Shown here: positions 30,909 to 38,811 of the stretch, piece by piece
Layout of the letters: every line of letters starts with the position of its first letter
How positions within the stretch are numbered: position 1 is the stretch's first letter
DNA from: Actinomycetes bacterium
GTDB lineage: Bacteria; Actinomycetota; Coriobacteriia; Coriobacteriales; Eggerthellaceae
Length of the DNA stretch: 55,758 nucleotides
Direction: 5' to 3'
NCBI GenBank assembly: GCA_023460315.1
Contig: JAEWQO010000017.1
Location: 1-55,758 of the forward strand
Made by a program: the position numbers and the translations under genes
Notes under the pieces: generated by a model
Told to the model about the DNA's origin: nothing
Database searches by the model: none
What the model saw: the letters and a program-made list of their open reading frames with translations, nothing else

Positions 30909-30955
30909 GATAATACCTCCATAAATTTGATTTTTGTTTTTGAAAAGGATAAGGA

Positions 30956-30983
30956 ACGGGAGGGAGTCTGCCCTCCCTCCCGT
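30956..30983 (-). terminator. Intergenic pilin hairpin 2
   Basis: Stem ACGGGAGGGAG / CTCCCTCCCGT with a 6-nt loop. Compared with hairpin 4, an A-T pair is replaced by C-G, a compensatory change. Confidence 0.6.
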
Positions 30984-31009
30984 ACTGCCGTCCGGCCTGT
31001 CAGCGGGTG

Positions 31010-31219
31010 TTAGCTGAGTAAGCCTGTGATTTTGTCAACAATACTGTTCCAGATTTGCGTGATCGAGCCGCGATAGAGGGTCATAAAGACCGCACCGACT
31101 ACGACGACAATCAGTACGACAATGAGCCAGCCAGTCATCTGGTCACCGCTGGGATTGGTCAACGCATTGTGAGCTTTCATAGCTGCCAACTGGATTTTGT
31201 TCTTCATAGATTTCAACAT
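31010..31219 (-). CDS. Flp-type pilin, array copy 2
   Basis: A 69-residue pilin that differs from copies 3 and 4 by only Q50R-like and S63D-like changes near the C-terminus (LYRGSITQ, SIVDKITG). Leader, PSG-DQM cleavage site and helix are unchanged. The two changed residues lie in the part expected on the fibre surface, so the copies could give subunits with slightly different surface charge. Confidence 0.82.
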   Translation of the reverse strand: MLKSMKNKIQLAAMKAHNALTNPSGDQMTGWLIVVLIVVVVGAVFMTLYRGSITQIWNSIVDKITGLLS

Positions 31220-31266
31220 GGAAATACCTCCATAAATTTAATTTTAGTTTTTTGAATAAGGAATAA

Positions 31267-31286
31267 GAGGGAGCCTGCGCTCCCTC
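31267..31286 (-). terminator. Intergenic pilin hairpin 1
   Basis: Stem GAGGGAGC / GCTCCCTC with a short loop, following the first pilin of the array. The inner closing pairs differ from the other three hairpins yet still pair. Confidence 0.55.
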
Positions 31287-31320
31287 CTGTACTGCGGGTT
31301 GTTCTGGCCGTCAGCGGATG

Positions 31321-31572
31321 TTAGCTGAGCAGGCCGGTGATTTTAGACACGATGCTGTTCCAAATCTGCGTGATCGAACCCTGGTAGAGGGTCATAAAGA
31401 CCGCGCCCACCACGACGACAATCAGTACCACGATAAGCCAGCCGGTCATCTGGTCGCCGTTTCGGTTTGCCAGTGCGTTCCTTGCCTTCAAAAAGGCGTT
31501 TGTCAGGTGCTTTTTCATCGAATTGCTTCTCCTTTCTGCGAAATGGTTGCTTGCGTTCTTGATACTCTGCAT
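31321..31572 (-). CDS. Flp-type pilin, array copy 1 (different leader)
   Basis: An 83-residue pilin, first in transcription order. From NGDQMTGWLIVV onward it equals the other copies, but the leader is unrelated (MKKHLTNAFLKARNALANRNG or longer). Two starts are possible: 31572, with GGAGG at 7 bp, and 31518, with AAAGGAG at 10 bp, whose leader length (21) is closer to the 25 of the siblings. The second ribosome site would sit inside the longer frame. The mature subunit is predicted to be the same size as the others. The distinct leader may mean a founder gene from which the 3' end was homogenised. Confidence 0.8.
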   Translation of the reverse strand: MQSIKNASNHFAERRSNSMKKHLTNAFLKARNALANRNGDQMTGWLIVVLIVVVVGAVFMTLYQGSITQIWNSIVSKITGLLS

Positions 31573-31626
31573 GTGTTTCCCTCCATAAAAATGTATTTTG
31601 AAAAGGGGATTTCCCCGTTTTCACGG

Positions 31627-32532
31627 TTAAAAAAGTCCTCCCATGGAACGCATTAAGTGGGAGCCGATGACATAGAACAGGCTGATCACCGTAATGGCCA
31701 CAAGGGGGATACTGGCGATTTTCACCCGGCGCGGCAGGCTGTCCAGACGCTTTCTCAGGGCTTCCTTGGCCTTGATATCCATATCCCGTGCCAGATAGGA
31801 AAGCGCTTCGCCCTGATGCTCTCCCCGGTGCAGCCCGATTAAGGCGTTCACCAGAAAGGAAACCTCGGTGAGCCCCAGGCGCTGGTTGAAGTTTCGCAGG
31901 GCAGCTTCGATATTCTTTGCTTTCATTTCCGTCACCAGAATGGCCACATCCTCCCGGAAGGCGTCGCTGGCAACCTTTAAATAGTCCTCAAAAATCTGGA
32001 TGAGATCCGCCTGCACCACCGTCCGGCTACCGTCATGGCGGCTATCCTCCAGGCGGTACAAGATGGAGCGGACAAAGCCGGGAAGCTCCGCTTCAATACG
32101 CTTTTTCTTTTCCTTCATCCGGTCGTTCAAATCTGTGGTGAAGTGGCGGAATACCACCAGTGCCAGCAATGCAATCAGCGGTGCCAGCTTTCCGGCTCCG
32201 AGTATGAGAAACAGCGGCGCAAGGGGCAGGGTCAGCAGGGCGCACACGGCGGCTCTGGCGTAATACTCCTTTGGCGTCAGGGCAGAACCGCCCCGCCGCA
32301 GCATGGCAGCCATACGCGCCTCCTTGACCGGATCAAGCGGAATAAAACGGGAAAGGGGTCTTGCAAGAGGCAGAATAAACCGGTTTAACATCCGGTTTCC
32401 CGCCGCCTCCTTTTCCGGCTGCAAGTGCTTTAGGTTCTTTTTCATGCTGAGCTTCGGAATTTTCAGAAGCTGCCTGCATATCAGAACGCCTGCCGCAGTC
32501 AGCAGAATCAGGATAATTACTTGATAAAACAT
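31627..32532 (-). CDS. Tad pilus inner-membrane platform protein, TadC-like
   Basis: A 301-residue membrane protein with the T2SS-F domain layout: an N-terminal helix, a pair of helices around 90-125, a cytoplasmic helical domain of about 110 residues (IEAELPGFVRSILYRLED), then two C-terminal helices. It is taken as TadC from its place after TadB and before the pilins. It should form the platform on which the TadA motor turns. AGGAGG precedes the ATG. The N-terminal 60 residues contain a basic loop, and no residues appear to be missing. Confidence 0.8.
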   Translation of the reverse strand: MFYQVIILILLTAAGVLICRQLLKIPKLSMKKNLKHLQPEKEAAGNRMLNRFILPLARPLSRFIPLDPVKEARMAAMLRRGGSALTPKEYYARAAVCALLTLPLAPLFLILGAGKLAPLIALLALVVFRHFTTDLNDRMKEKKKRIEAELPGFVRSILYRLEDSRHDGSRTVVQADLIQIFEDYLKVASDAFREDVAILVTEMKAKNIEAALRNFNQRLGLTEVSFLVNALIGLHRGEHQGEALSYLARDMDIKAKEALRKRLDSLPRRVKIASIPLVAITVISLFYVIGSHLMRSMGGLF

Positions 32533-32542
32533 GGCATTCCTC

Positions 32543-33460
32543 CTATCGGTTGGCGGGTCTTGTGGCCTTCATGACGTAAAAGGCCGTGGCAAGGGCGGTC
32601 AGCAGCATCAGAATAATCAGCGTTCTGCCCACTGTCGTGCCGGTCAGCAGGTAAAACCATTCGGCGTTGGCGAAGCGCATCATGGGGATAATGGAGATCA
32701 TCAGGCCCGCCGTCATAAGATAGTCCCGCCATACCCGCACCATCATCCCGTCGCTTTCCACCTGCATGGACTTTGCATCGTTCATCGCCTTGATAATGGG
32801 AAACAGGGCGAATTTCAGCCGCCTGTCCTGGTGGCATAGAATCAGCGTTTTGACCCATTCGTTAAAATAGCGGTTCCGGATTTTAGCCGCCAGGCGGTAC
32901 AGTCCATGCACCACATCGGGATTGACCAGCCGGATTTCCGTAACAAATTCATCAAAGGGCGTTGTCACCCTCAGATGGGGCGGCACATCGCGGTTCTTTT
33001 CCTCCACATACAGCTCCACCGACCGGATAATGTCGTCGCAGCCCGCGTAGGCGTTGGTGATGATGGACATGGTATTTTCCAGTCCCTCGATTTCCTCTCT
33101 GGCCGCAGCGGAGCTTTTGATCGTCATATAAAAGTAGGGAGCCGGTAAGACACAAACTGCCATCACGCCTGCCAGCTGTGCACCGCCAAACAGCAGCAGT
33201 CCCGCCAAAAAGCCCCCGGCTGCCGAAGCAAGCACGAGGGCAAGAAATTTGTTTCCCGTACAGCGGGTCTGACGAAACAGCGTGGCAAAATGCAGGCTGA
33301 TCCGCTCGGTGACTTTCAGCTTGGCTCCACTGACGGCTGACCGGCGTTTTTTTAAGGGATTTTGGCCTTTCGGAAAACAGAGCACCGGACGCAGCAGAAA
33401 CAGCACGGCAAGACTAAGAAGTAAAAACACGCCGGTCAGCGCAGCCTGAATGGGGCTCAT
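32543..33460 (-). CDS. Tad pilus inner-membrane platform protein, TadB-like
   Basis: A 305-residue membrane protein, paired with TadC. Helices lie at about 5-25, 75-115 and the last 60 residues; between them is a helical cytoplasmic domain with EGLENTMSIITNAYAGCDDI. The ATG at 33460 overlaps the TadA stop by 4 bp behind GGAGG. TadB and TadC are thought to form a mixed platform that passes pilin subunits from the membrane into the fibre. Only modest sequence motifs exist in this family, so order and topology support the call. Confidence 0.8.
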   Translation of the reverse strand: MSPIQAALTGVFLLLSLAVLFLLRPVLCFPKGQNPLKKRRSAVSGAKLKVTERISLHFATLFRQTRCTGNKFLALVLASAAGGFLAGLLLFGGAQLAGVMAVCVLPAPYFYMTIKSSAAAREEIEGLENTMSIITNAYAGCDDIIRSVELYVEEKNRDVPPHLRVTTPFDEFVTEIRLVNPDVVHGLYRLAAKIRNRYFNEWVKTLILCHQDRRLKFALFPIIKAMNDAKSMQVESDGMMVRVWRDYLMTAGLMISIIPMMRFANAEWFYLLTGTTVGRTLIILMLLTALATAFYVMKATRPANR

Positions 33461-34851
33461 ACCGCACCTCCTTCCGAAAAGCGGCGGATTTCTTCTCCCG
33501 GAACACCGCCCACCAGCAGACGCTGTGCAAGCGCCGGAGAGAGATTCCCCACCCTCCGGTGTGCGCCTATCACTTTGATGATCCTGCCGCCCGCGTCCCT
33601 TTCGTAATGGTCAACCGCGTATTGAAACAACGTGTTTCCCACCACCTCGCCGTTTTTTGTGCCGGTGGCTTCAAATATTTCCATGTATTTGCGGGAGTTG
33701 TCGGGCAGCTGCATTTTAAAGAGCATGATTGGAAAGGCTTCCACGATGTTTTTCAGCAGACGCTCTTCCGATAGGGCTGTGCCCGCTTCCAGACACATGG
33801 TCAGGATACGTTCATAGGCTGTCCGCGCGCTGTTGGCATGAAGGGTACTGACAATGGTGTGTCCGGTGCGCCCGGCCTCCTGCACGGTCAGAGCTTCCTT
33901 GCCGCGCATTTCGGCGGGAACGAGGATTTTGGGATGCAGACGCAGGGAGAGCTTTAATAAATCCAGCATAGTGACAGGGTTCGGTTCCTCCTTGGTCAGC
34001 AGATGAATGACATCGTTGAGCATAATACCGTTTTCATCATACCGGGACAGGGAGAGCTCTCTGGTGTCCTCAATGGTGACAATGCGCTTTTCCGGGGGCA
34101 CGGTACTTAAAATGTAGCCCATATCGGCGGTCTTGCCGCTGCCGGTGGCCCCGGCAATGGCGACGGAGACGCCGTTGTTGACGCACAGCGTTAAAAAGTC
34201 CAGCTCGTCGGCGGTGGCGGTATCCCAGCCGATGAGGTTTTTTCGGGTCACATAGGAGGGCTTTTGCTTCCTTATGGACGCAATGGCTCCCGCGTCCGGG
34301 TCAACGCAGGGTTCAATCGCGCCCGACATACGCACCCCCTTGGCGATATAGCTGTCCCCAATGGGTTTGGAACCGTCTAAGATGACGTTTCCAAAGCGGC
34401 TCATTTTCCGCACAATGTTGGCGCAGGCTTCCGGACTGCCGAAAGTCTCATTTAATAAAACTTTCCGGTCCTTGTACAGCACCCACACGCCCCCGGAGCC
34501 GTTGACGTTGATTTCCTCCGTCTCGGCATCCTGCAAGTAGGGGGACAGCATTCCCATTCCGGCCATATCAAAGTAGATAGCGTCTACCAGCTCAGAAATG
34601 TTGCCTACGTCCTTCGCTACCAGCTGCTCGCTGTTTAAGTAGCGGATAATCAGGTCTTTTAAGCGTCCCTCGGCTTCCGGGGCATACAGCACCTCGGCCA
34701 GCTCCGCCGAATGGTTTTTGGCGATCAGCCGTTGCAGCTTATCCAGGATTTCGCCGTAGTCCTGCGCCTTTACCGCATCGCCCATGTCGGAGCGCCGCTT
34801 GTTGGCCCGGTAAATCAGGTCGTTGACGGAAAATTGTTCGTTCCTGCTCAT
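33457..34851 (-). CDS. Tad pilus assembly ATPase, TadA/CpaF family
   Basis: A 464-residue secretion ATPase. Walker A is AGATGSGKT (about residues 233-240), followed by RIVTIEDTREL (Asp box), the Walker B region KILVPAEMRGKEAL and the His box TGHTIVSTLHANSART. An N-terminal helical domain of about 100 residues is typical of CpaF/TadA as opposed to VirB11. It powers assembly of Flp pili at the cytoplasmic face of the membrane. The gene overlaps TadZ upstream and TadB downstream by 4 bp each, so the trio is translated as a unit. VirB11 was considered, but the neighbours are all Tad genes. Confidence 0.9.
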   Translation of the reverse strand: MSRNEQFSVNDLIYRANKRRSDMGDAVKAQDYGEILDKLQRLIAKNHSAELAEVLYAPEAEGRLKDLIIRYLNSEQLVAKDVGNISELVDAIYFDMAGMGMLSPYLQDAETEEINVNGSGGVWVLYKDRKVLLNETFGSPEACANIVRKMSRFGNVILDGSKPIGDSYIAKGVRMSGAIEPCVDPDAGAIASIRKQKPSYVTRKNLIGWDTATADELDFLTLCVNNGVSVAIAGATGSGKTADMGYILSTVPPEKRIVTIEDTRELSLSRYDENGIMLNDVIHLLTKEEPNPVTMLDLLKLSLRLHPKILVPAEMRGKEALTVQEAGRTGHTIVSTLHANSARTAYERILTMCLEAGTALSEERLLKNIVEAFPIMLFKMQLPDNSRKYMEIFEATGTKNGEVVGNTLFQYAVDHYERDAGGRIIKVIGAHRRVGNLSPALAQRLLVGGVPGEEIRRFSEGGAV

Positions 34852-35582
34852 GAGGGTTCACCTCCCATCAGCGTACCGGCCAGCTGATCCAGCGCCCGTC
34901 TGTAGCGTCTGCATTCCCGGTCGCGGCAAAGATATAGCGGAGTCCCGGCATTTTCCAGCTCGGCAGCCTGTTTGACATAGGGAAGCTCTGCGGCAAAGGC
35001 CAGCTTTGTCATATCCCGGTAGGTCTTTTCATCAAAGCTGCCGTTTGGGGACAGCAGGATATGCGCCTGCTTCTCGGCAAGGTGCAACTCCCGCACAAAA
35101 GCGGTAACGCCCGTCTGCCACAGCCTTGCCGCCACAGAGGGCTTATGGAGGGTCAGCACGGTATCCGCCAGCCACAGCCCCACGCCGGAAATGGGATTGG
35201 CAAGCTGGGCGCTGCCGTCTACCACCAGCACATCAAAGGTCAGAGCCGCATGGTTTAAAAGCCGCTCCGCCTTTTCCAGCGTAACGCTTTCGCACAGCAG
35301 CCCCGTATACCGGGTGGGCACGGACAGGAAAAACAAATTTTTGCTTTCTCCGTTTGGCGTAAACAGCTCCCCCGGATTGGGGTTTTCTTCCCGCAGGGCT
35401 TGAAACACCCCTTTTTCCTTGGGAACCGCCTGCCCAAAAAAGGTTTGCAGCTCCCCGTGAATCAGGTTGGAGGACACCAGCCCCACCAGCAGATCACGGT
35501 TTGCCAGCGCGCAGGCAAGACTCACCGCAAAGGTGGTTTTGCCGCAGTGTCCACCGCCCCATACCGTCAGGATTTTACTCAT
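34848..35582 (-). CDS. TadZ/CpaE-like ParA-family ATPase
   Basis: A 244-residue protein of the MinD/ParA fold. It has a deviant Walker A, GGGHCGKTT (residues 9-17), a switch-like DVLVVDGSAQLANP strand and a C-terminal helical part with a CRDRECRRYRR cluster. The receiver-like N-domain of full CpaE/TadZ is absent, as in many Gram-positive loci. Such proteins place the Tad machine in the cell. It overlaps CpaB by 8 bp and TadA by 4 bp. It is distinct from the plasmid-type ParA at 54087-54899. Confidence 0.8.
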   Translation of the reverse strand: MSKILTVWGGGHCGKTTFAVSLACALANRDLLVGLVSSNLIHGELQTFFGQAVPKEKGVFQALREENPNPGELFTPNGESKNLFFLSVPTRYTGLLCESVTLEKAERLLNHAALTFDVLVVDGSAQLANPISGVGLWLADTVLTLHKPSVAARLWQTGVTAFVRELHLAEKQAHILLSPNGSFDEKTYRDMTKLAFAAELPYVKQAAELENAGTPLYLCRDRECRRYRRALDQLAGTLMGGEPS

Positions 35583-36282
35583 GGCTCACACCTCTTTTCT
35601 CGAAAATCAGGTGGAGCTTTCCGGTGTACTCCGCCTGAATCAGCGTTTCGGCCTGCTCCTGCGTCACGATTAGGGTCACGGCCTTTGCCACCGGATCGCT
35701 GGAAGCGGACTGGCTGTCGTCCTGCTGGGACCGGATTTCAGCAGTGTCCTCGGTCTTGGCGTTTTCCACGCTGTAAACCGTCAGGCCGGTCAGCTCCGGA
35801 TAGACAATGACCTGGGGCGCGGTGGTCTGCCCGTCCGACGCCTTTTCCATAAAGACGGCCACCGTAACGATATCCTCCGCTAAAAGGTGGGAGGACAGTC
35901 CTGCCGCAATGCTTTCGATACTGACGGTAACAAGGCGCTGGCCGTTTTCGTCGATCCGGTCAAGCTGCTCATCGGCAAGATAATTTCCCACCTTCTGCGG
36001 GAAAAAGTAATCCCCCTGAACAAGGTCGGTCTGTGCCACCTTGCCCACCAACTGCATCTTATCGGTTATAATTCCCTCCGGCAGGCCGTAGCCGCCCACC
36101 TCGGCAGAGGCCAGCATCGGTTCGGTGATGGTCGTACCGGCAGGAATATCCTGCGCCGCCCGCAGCACCGTTACTGTGGCGCTCTTATCCTCGTAAAAGC
36201 GCGGCAGGAGAAAAAAAGCAACGCCCGCCGCCAGCAAAAGGCAGAGGGCGCTTAAAAAGATTCGGTTTTTTAGAAATTTCAA
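35575..36282 (-). CDS. CpaB/RcpC-like pilus protein with SAF domain
   Basis: A 235-residue membrane-anchored protein. TTG at 36282 lies 11 bp after GGGAGG. Residues 8-27 are a membrane helix; an SAF domain follows (RAAQDIPAGTTITEPML, about 40-65, then GKVAQTDLVQGDYFF). A second beta-rich region and a Ser/Gln-rich linker lead to the C-terminal helix. In Gram-negatives CpaB contacts the secretin; here, without a secretin, it may bind peptidoglycan or guide the fibre through the wall. First Tad gene in the operon, 38 bp after the short tail-motif gene. Confidence 0.82.
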   Translation of the reverse strand: MKFLKNRIFLSALCLLLAAGVAFFLLPRFYEDKSATVTVLRAAQDIPAGTTITEPMLASAEVGGYGLPEGIITDKMQLVGKVAQTDLVQGDYFFPQKVGNYLADEQLDRIDENGQRLVTVSIESIAAGLSSHLLAEDIVTVAVFMEKASDGQTTAPQVIVYPELTGLTVYSVENAKTEDTAEIRSQQDDSQSASSDPVAKAVTLIVTQEQAETLIQAEYTGKLHLIFEKRGVSHE

Positions 36283-36320
36283 ATGAAATGTGACCTCCCT
36301 TCCTGGGTCGTTTGCAAAGC

Positions 36321-36617
36321 CTACCGCTCCGGCTGGGGAGCGTATTCCTCCGGTTCGGACTGCTCCATAGCCTGATTTTTGGCTTGGGACAGCCGTTCCA
36401 GCACGGACAGCCGTTCCAGCACGGACAGCCGTTCCTCGGGCAGGGATTCCGGGGCAAGCTCCCGCAAATCCTCATAACTCTGGCCGTCCGTCAGGTCAAA
36501 ACGCGGCTTTTCGTTGTTGATCACGCCGTCGATTTGATTATAATTGCCCTCCAGCGCCATTTCCGCGTTTTTTAAAGGATTGGAACCGCCCGCAGGTTTT
36601 CTTATTCGTCCGCTCAT
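36321..36617 (-). CDS. Short element protein dominated by repeated tail motif
   Basis: A 98-residue hydrophilic protein, ATG at 36617 behind AGGAGG and overlapping the topoisomerase stop by 4 bp. The first 60 residues are polar (NPLKNAEMALEGNYNQIDG and so on). From about 62 the sequence contains RLSVLERLSVLERLSQAK, in which the RLSVLE unit is duplicated by an 18-bp DNA repeat. It ends in EYAPQPER. The motif matches the KPSILxxLxxxK tail of larger element proteins, so this may be a free-standing carrier of that tail. Family otherwise unknown; its place between topoisomerase III and the Tad operon is the only context. Confidence 0.65.
   Translation of the reverse strand: MSGRIRKPAGGSNPLKNAEMALEGNYNQIDGVINNEKPRFDLTDGQSYEDLRELAPESLPEERLSVLERLSVLERLSQAKNQAMEQSEPEEYAPQPER
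36391..36435. repeat. 18-bp tandem repeat (2.5 copies) within the tail motif
   Basis: AGCCGTTCCAGCACGGAC at 36391-36408 and 36409-36426, then AGCCGTTCC. In-frame duplication of six codons, probably by slippage. Confidence 0.9.
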
Positions 36618-38710
36618 TTTCGGCCTCCTTTTTCAAACTCCAGCTTGAAATTGACGTATTTTCCTGTATCCTCCAGCACCACCGTGGCGCGATAGGTCTT
36701 TCCGGTTTTTTTACTGTACAACCCGGAAAGGGAAACCCGGCCATTTGTTAGCAGTACAGCGGCAATTTCTCTTGTAAGCTCCTTTTTCGCGGCAACAAAG
36801 AACCGGCTGTCCCGCCAGAGTGCAAAGCCGCAGTCTCGGTTTTCGCAATAGAAGCTCTTTTTGCCCTCCCGTACCGCAGCACCGCAGCGGGGGCAGACGC
36901 CCACGGGTTCGCCGTGACTTCCCACCGGAGGGGGAAACAGCTTCGCAAACGCGGGATTGGGTACGGCATTGTCCTTCACCAGCCCGGCAGTCAGGGCGGT
37001 GATTTCGCTGATAAATTCCGCATCGGAGAGTCCGCTGCGCTCCACCAGCTTTAGCCGGTGTTCCCATTCGGCGGTGAGTGCCGGGGATTTTAAGACCTCC
37101 GGCAGGACGGTAATCAGGTTGACGCCCTTGGTTGCAGGCAGAAGCTGCTTGTTTTTTCGTTCCGCAAGGCCGGTTTTCACCAGCTTTTCTAAAATCCCGG
37201 CGCGGGTGGCGGGCGTTCCTAAGCCCTTGCGCTCCGCATTTTCGGGCATATCCTCGGAACCGGCTGTTTCCATGGCCTTTAAAAGAGTATCCTCGGTATA
37301 ATGCTTGGGCGGTGCGGTAAAGCCTTCCTTTACCGTTGCCCGGACAGTCTCAAAGCGCTGCCCCTCGGACAGCTCCGGCAGAGCAGCCGGTTCGCCCTTT
37401 TCCTCCGGCTTATTTTTCAGCGCAGACCGGTATGCGGCGTCAATGGCTTTCCAGCCGCCGTACAGAACGGTTTTTCCCTTTGCTTCAAAGGAATGCCCCG
37501 CACAGTCCACTGTAACCACGGTTTCTGCATAGCGGTTACGCTCCGCCACGGCGCAGAGCAGCCGGACGGAAACCAGGAACAAAATGTCCCGTTCCCCGGA
37601 GGGCAGAGCCGCAAGGTCGGCGTTTCGGATTTCCATGGTGGGAAGAATGGCGTGGTGGTCGCTTACCTTGCTGTTATCCGTGACCACCCCTGCGTCGCAG
37701 GTGATCCCGACTTTTCCGCGAATCCCCGGCACCACAAGCGCCGCCTGATTCACCAGAACCGGAAGCCCCTGTGCCACATCCTCCGTCAGAAACCGGCTGT
37801 CGGTGCGGGGGTAGGTTGCCAGCTTCTTTTCATACAGGCTCTGTAAATAGTCCAGGGTCTGCTGCGCCGTAAAGCCGAACAGCCGGTTTGCCTCCCGCTG
37901 GAGGGTGGTAAGGTCGTAGAGCTTGGGCGGGGCAGTTTCTTTTTCCTGCCGCTGCACCGATGTCACTGCGGCGGACTTGCCATCGCAGGCGGAGCGGATT
38001 CTGTCGGCCTCCGAACGGTTCTGCTGTCTTTGACCGGAAACCGTAAAAGTGCCGCAGTCCAGCTCCGGCGTGTAAAAGGGTGTTTTCACAAAGGCGGAAA
38101 TTTCCCCTTCGCGCTGTACCAAAAGGGCCAGCGTGGGGGTCATGACGCGCCCGACATTCAGTGTCTGCCGGTACAGCACCGAAAACAGTCTTGTGGCATT
38201 GATGCCCACCAGCCAGTCTGCCTTGGAGCGGCACAGGGCGGCCTGATGAAGTCCGTCGTAGGAAGCACCCGGTTTCAGCTCATCAAAGCCTCTGCGGATG
38301 GCGGTATCCTCCATGGAGGAAATCCAGAGCCGTTTCATGGGTTTGGTGCAGCCCGCCAGCTGATAGACGGTGCGAAAAATCAGTTCCCCTTCACGCCCGG
38401 CATCGCAGGCATTGACGACCTCCGTTACATCCTCCCGGCACAGCAGGCCGCGCAGTATGTCAAACTGCTTTCGTTTGTCCTTTCCCACGGTAAACTGCCA
38501 CTGCTCCGGTAAAATGGGCAAGTCCTGATAGCGCCATTTATCATATTTGGCATCATAGGCATCGGGCCGGGCAAACTCCGCAAGATGTCCGGCACACCAG
38601 GACACCAGATAACCGCTGCCCTCCAAGTAGCCGTTATGACGCTCTGTCGCGCTAAGGACGGCCGCAATGGCCTGCCCGACGCTGCTTTTTTCTGCGATAA
38701 TCAGTTTCAA
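36614..38710 (-). CDS. topB: Type IA DNA topoisomerase III of the element
   Basis: A 698-residue enzyme. It opens with the TOPRIM domain (KLIIAEKSSVGQAIA, and DAGREGE near residue 104), contains LNVGRVMTPTLALL, and has the catalytic tyrosine in LATYPRTDSR near residue 299. Near 600-625 there is a four-cysteine zinc ribbon (CPRCG...CENRDCGF), and the end is a short beta domain. Such enzymes pass or decatenate single strands and are regular members of Tn1549-like transfer regions. The start is TTG at 38710, 9 bp after GGAGG. A hairpin with a weak U-tract (38748-38776) separates it from the DUF4366 gene. Confidence 0.92.
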   Translation of the reverse strand: MKLIIAEKSSVGQAIAAVLSATERHNGYLEGSGYLVSWCAGHLAEFARPDAYDAKYDKWRYQDLPILPEQWQFTVGKDKRKQFDILRGLLCREDVTEVVNACDAGREGELIFRTVYQLAGCTKPMKRLWISSMEDTAIRRGFDELKPGASYDGLHQAALCRSKADWLVGINATRLFSVLYRQTLNVGRVMTPTLALLVQREGEISAFVKTPFYTPELDCGTFTVSGQRQQNRSEADRIRSACDGKSAAVTSVQRQEKETAPPKLYDLTTLQREANRLFGFTAQQTLDYLQSLYEKKLATYPRTDSRFLTEDVAQGLPVLVNQAALVVPGIRGKVGITCDAGVVTDNSKVSDHHAILPTMEIRNADLAALPSGERDILFLVSVRLLCAVAERNRYAETVVTVDCAGHSFEAKGKTVLYGGWKAIDAAYRSALKNKPEEKGEPAALPELSEGQRFETVRATVKEGFTAPPKHYTEDTLLKAMETAGSEDMPENAERKGLGTPATRAGILEKLVKTGLAERKNKQLLPATKGVNLITVLPEVLKSPALTAEWEHRLKLVERSGLSDAEFISEITALTAGLVKDNAVPNPAFAKLFPPPVGSHGEPVGVCPRCGAAVREGKKSFYCENRDCGFALWRDSRFFVAAKKELTREIAAVLLTNGRVSLSGLYSKKTGKTYRATVVLEDTGKYVNFKLEFEKGGRK

Positions 38711-38747
38711 GAATGATTCCCTCCGTTTCTTTGTATAACAAAAGCGT

Positions 38748-38776
38748 CGGTGATCTGCATAAGAAGCAGACCACCG
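38748..38776 (-). terminator. Hairpin upstream of topoisomerase gene
   Basis: CGGTGGTCTGC / GCAGATCACCG on the minus strand, 10 of 11 pairs, 7-nt loop, then ACGCTTTTG. Probably attenuates the operon between DUF4366 and topoisomerase III. Confidence 0.5.
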
Positions 38777-38811
38777 GCACGTTATCGTTTTATTGGGCCA
38801 AGATAGGGTTG

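Larger units (their letters stand above)
30077..31572. repeat. Tandem pilin array, five units with exact 311-bp period
   Basis: Stop codons lie at 30077, 30388, 30699, 31010 and 31321, each exactly 311 bp apart. Units comprise pilin gene, hairpin and ribosome site. The four left units are close copies at DNA level; the fifth, at the right, matches only in its 3' part because its 5' end is different. This points to recent unequal duplication and ongoing homogenisation. Confidence 0.9.

Noticed and set aside
30077..31572. Regularly spaced repeats suggestive of a CRISPR or minisatellite
   Set aside because: The 311-bp units are intact coding genes with ribosome sites and hairpins; there are no short repeats with unique spacers.
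33457..34851. TadA-like ATPase as the VirB11 of the conjugation system
   Set aside because: Its neighbours are CpaB, TadZ, TadB, TadC and pilins, and Gram-positive transfer systems of this type usually lack VirB11.
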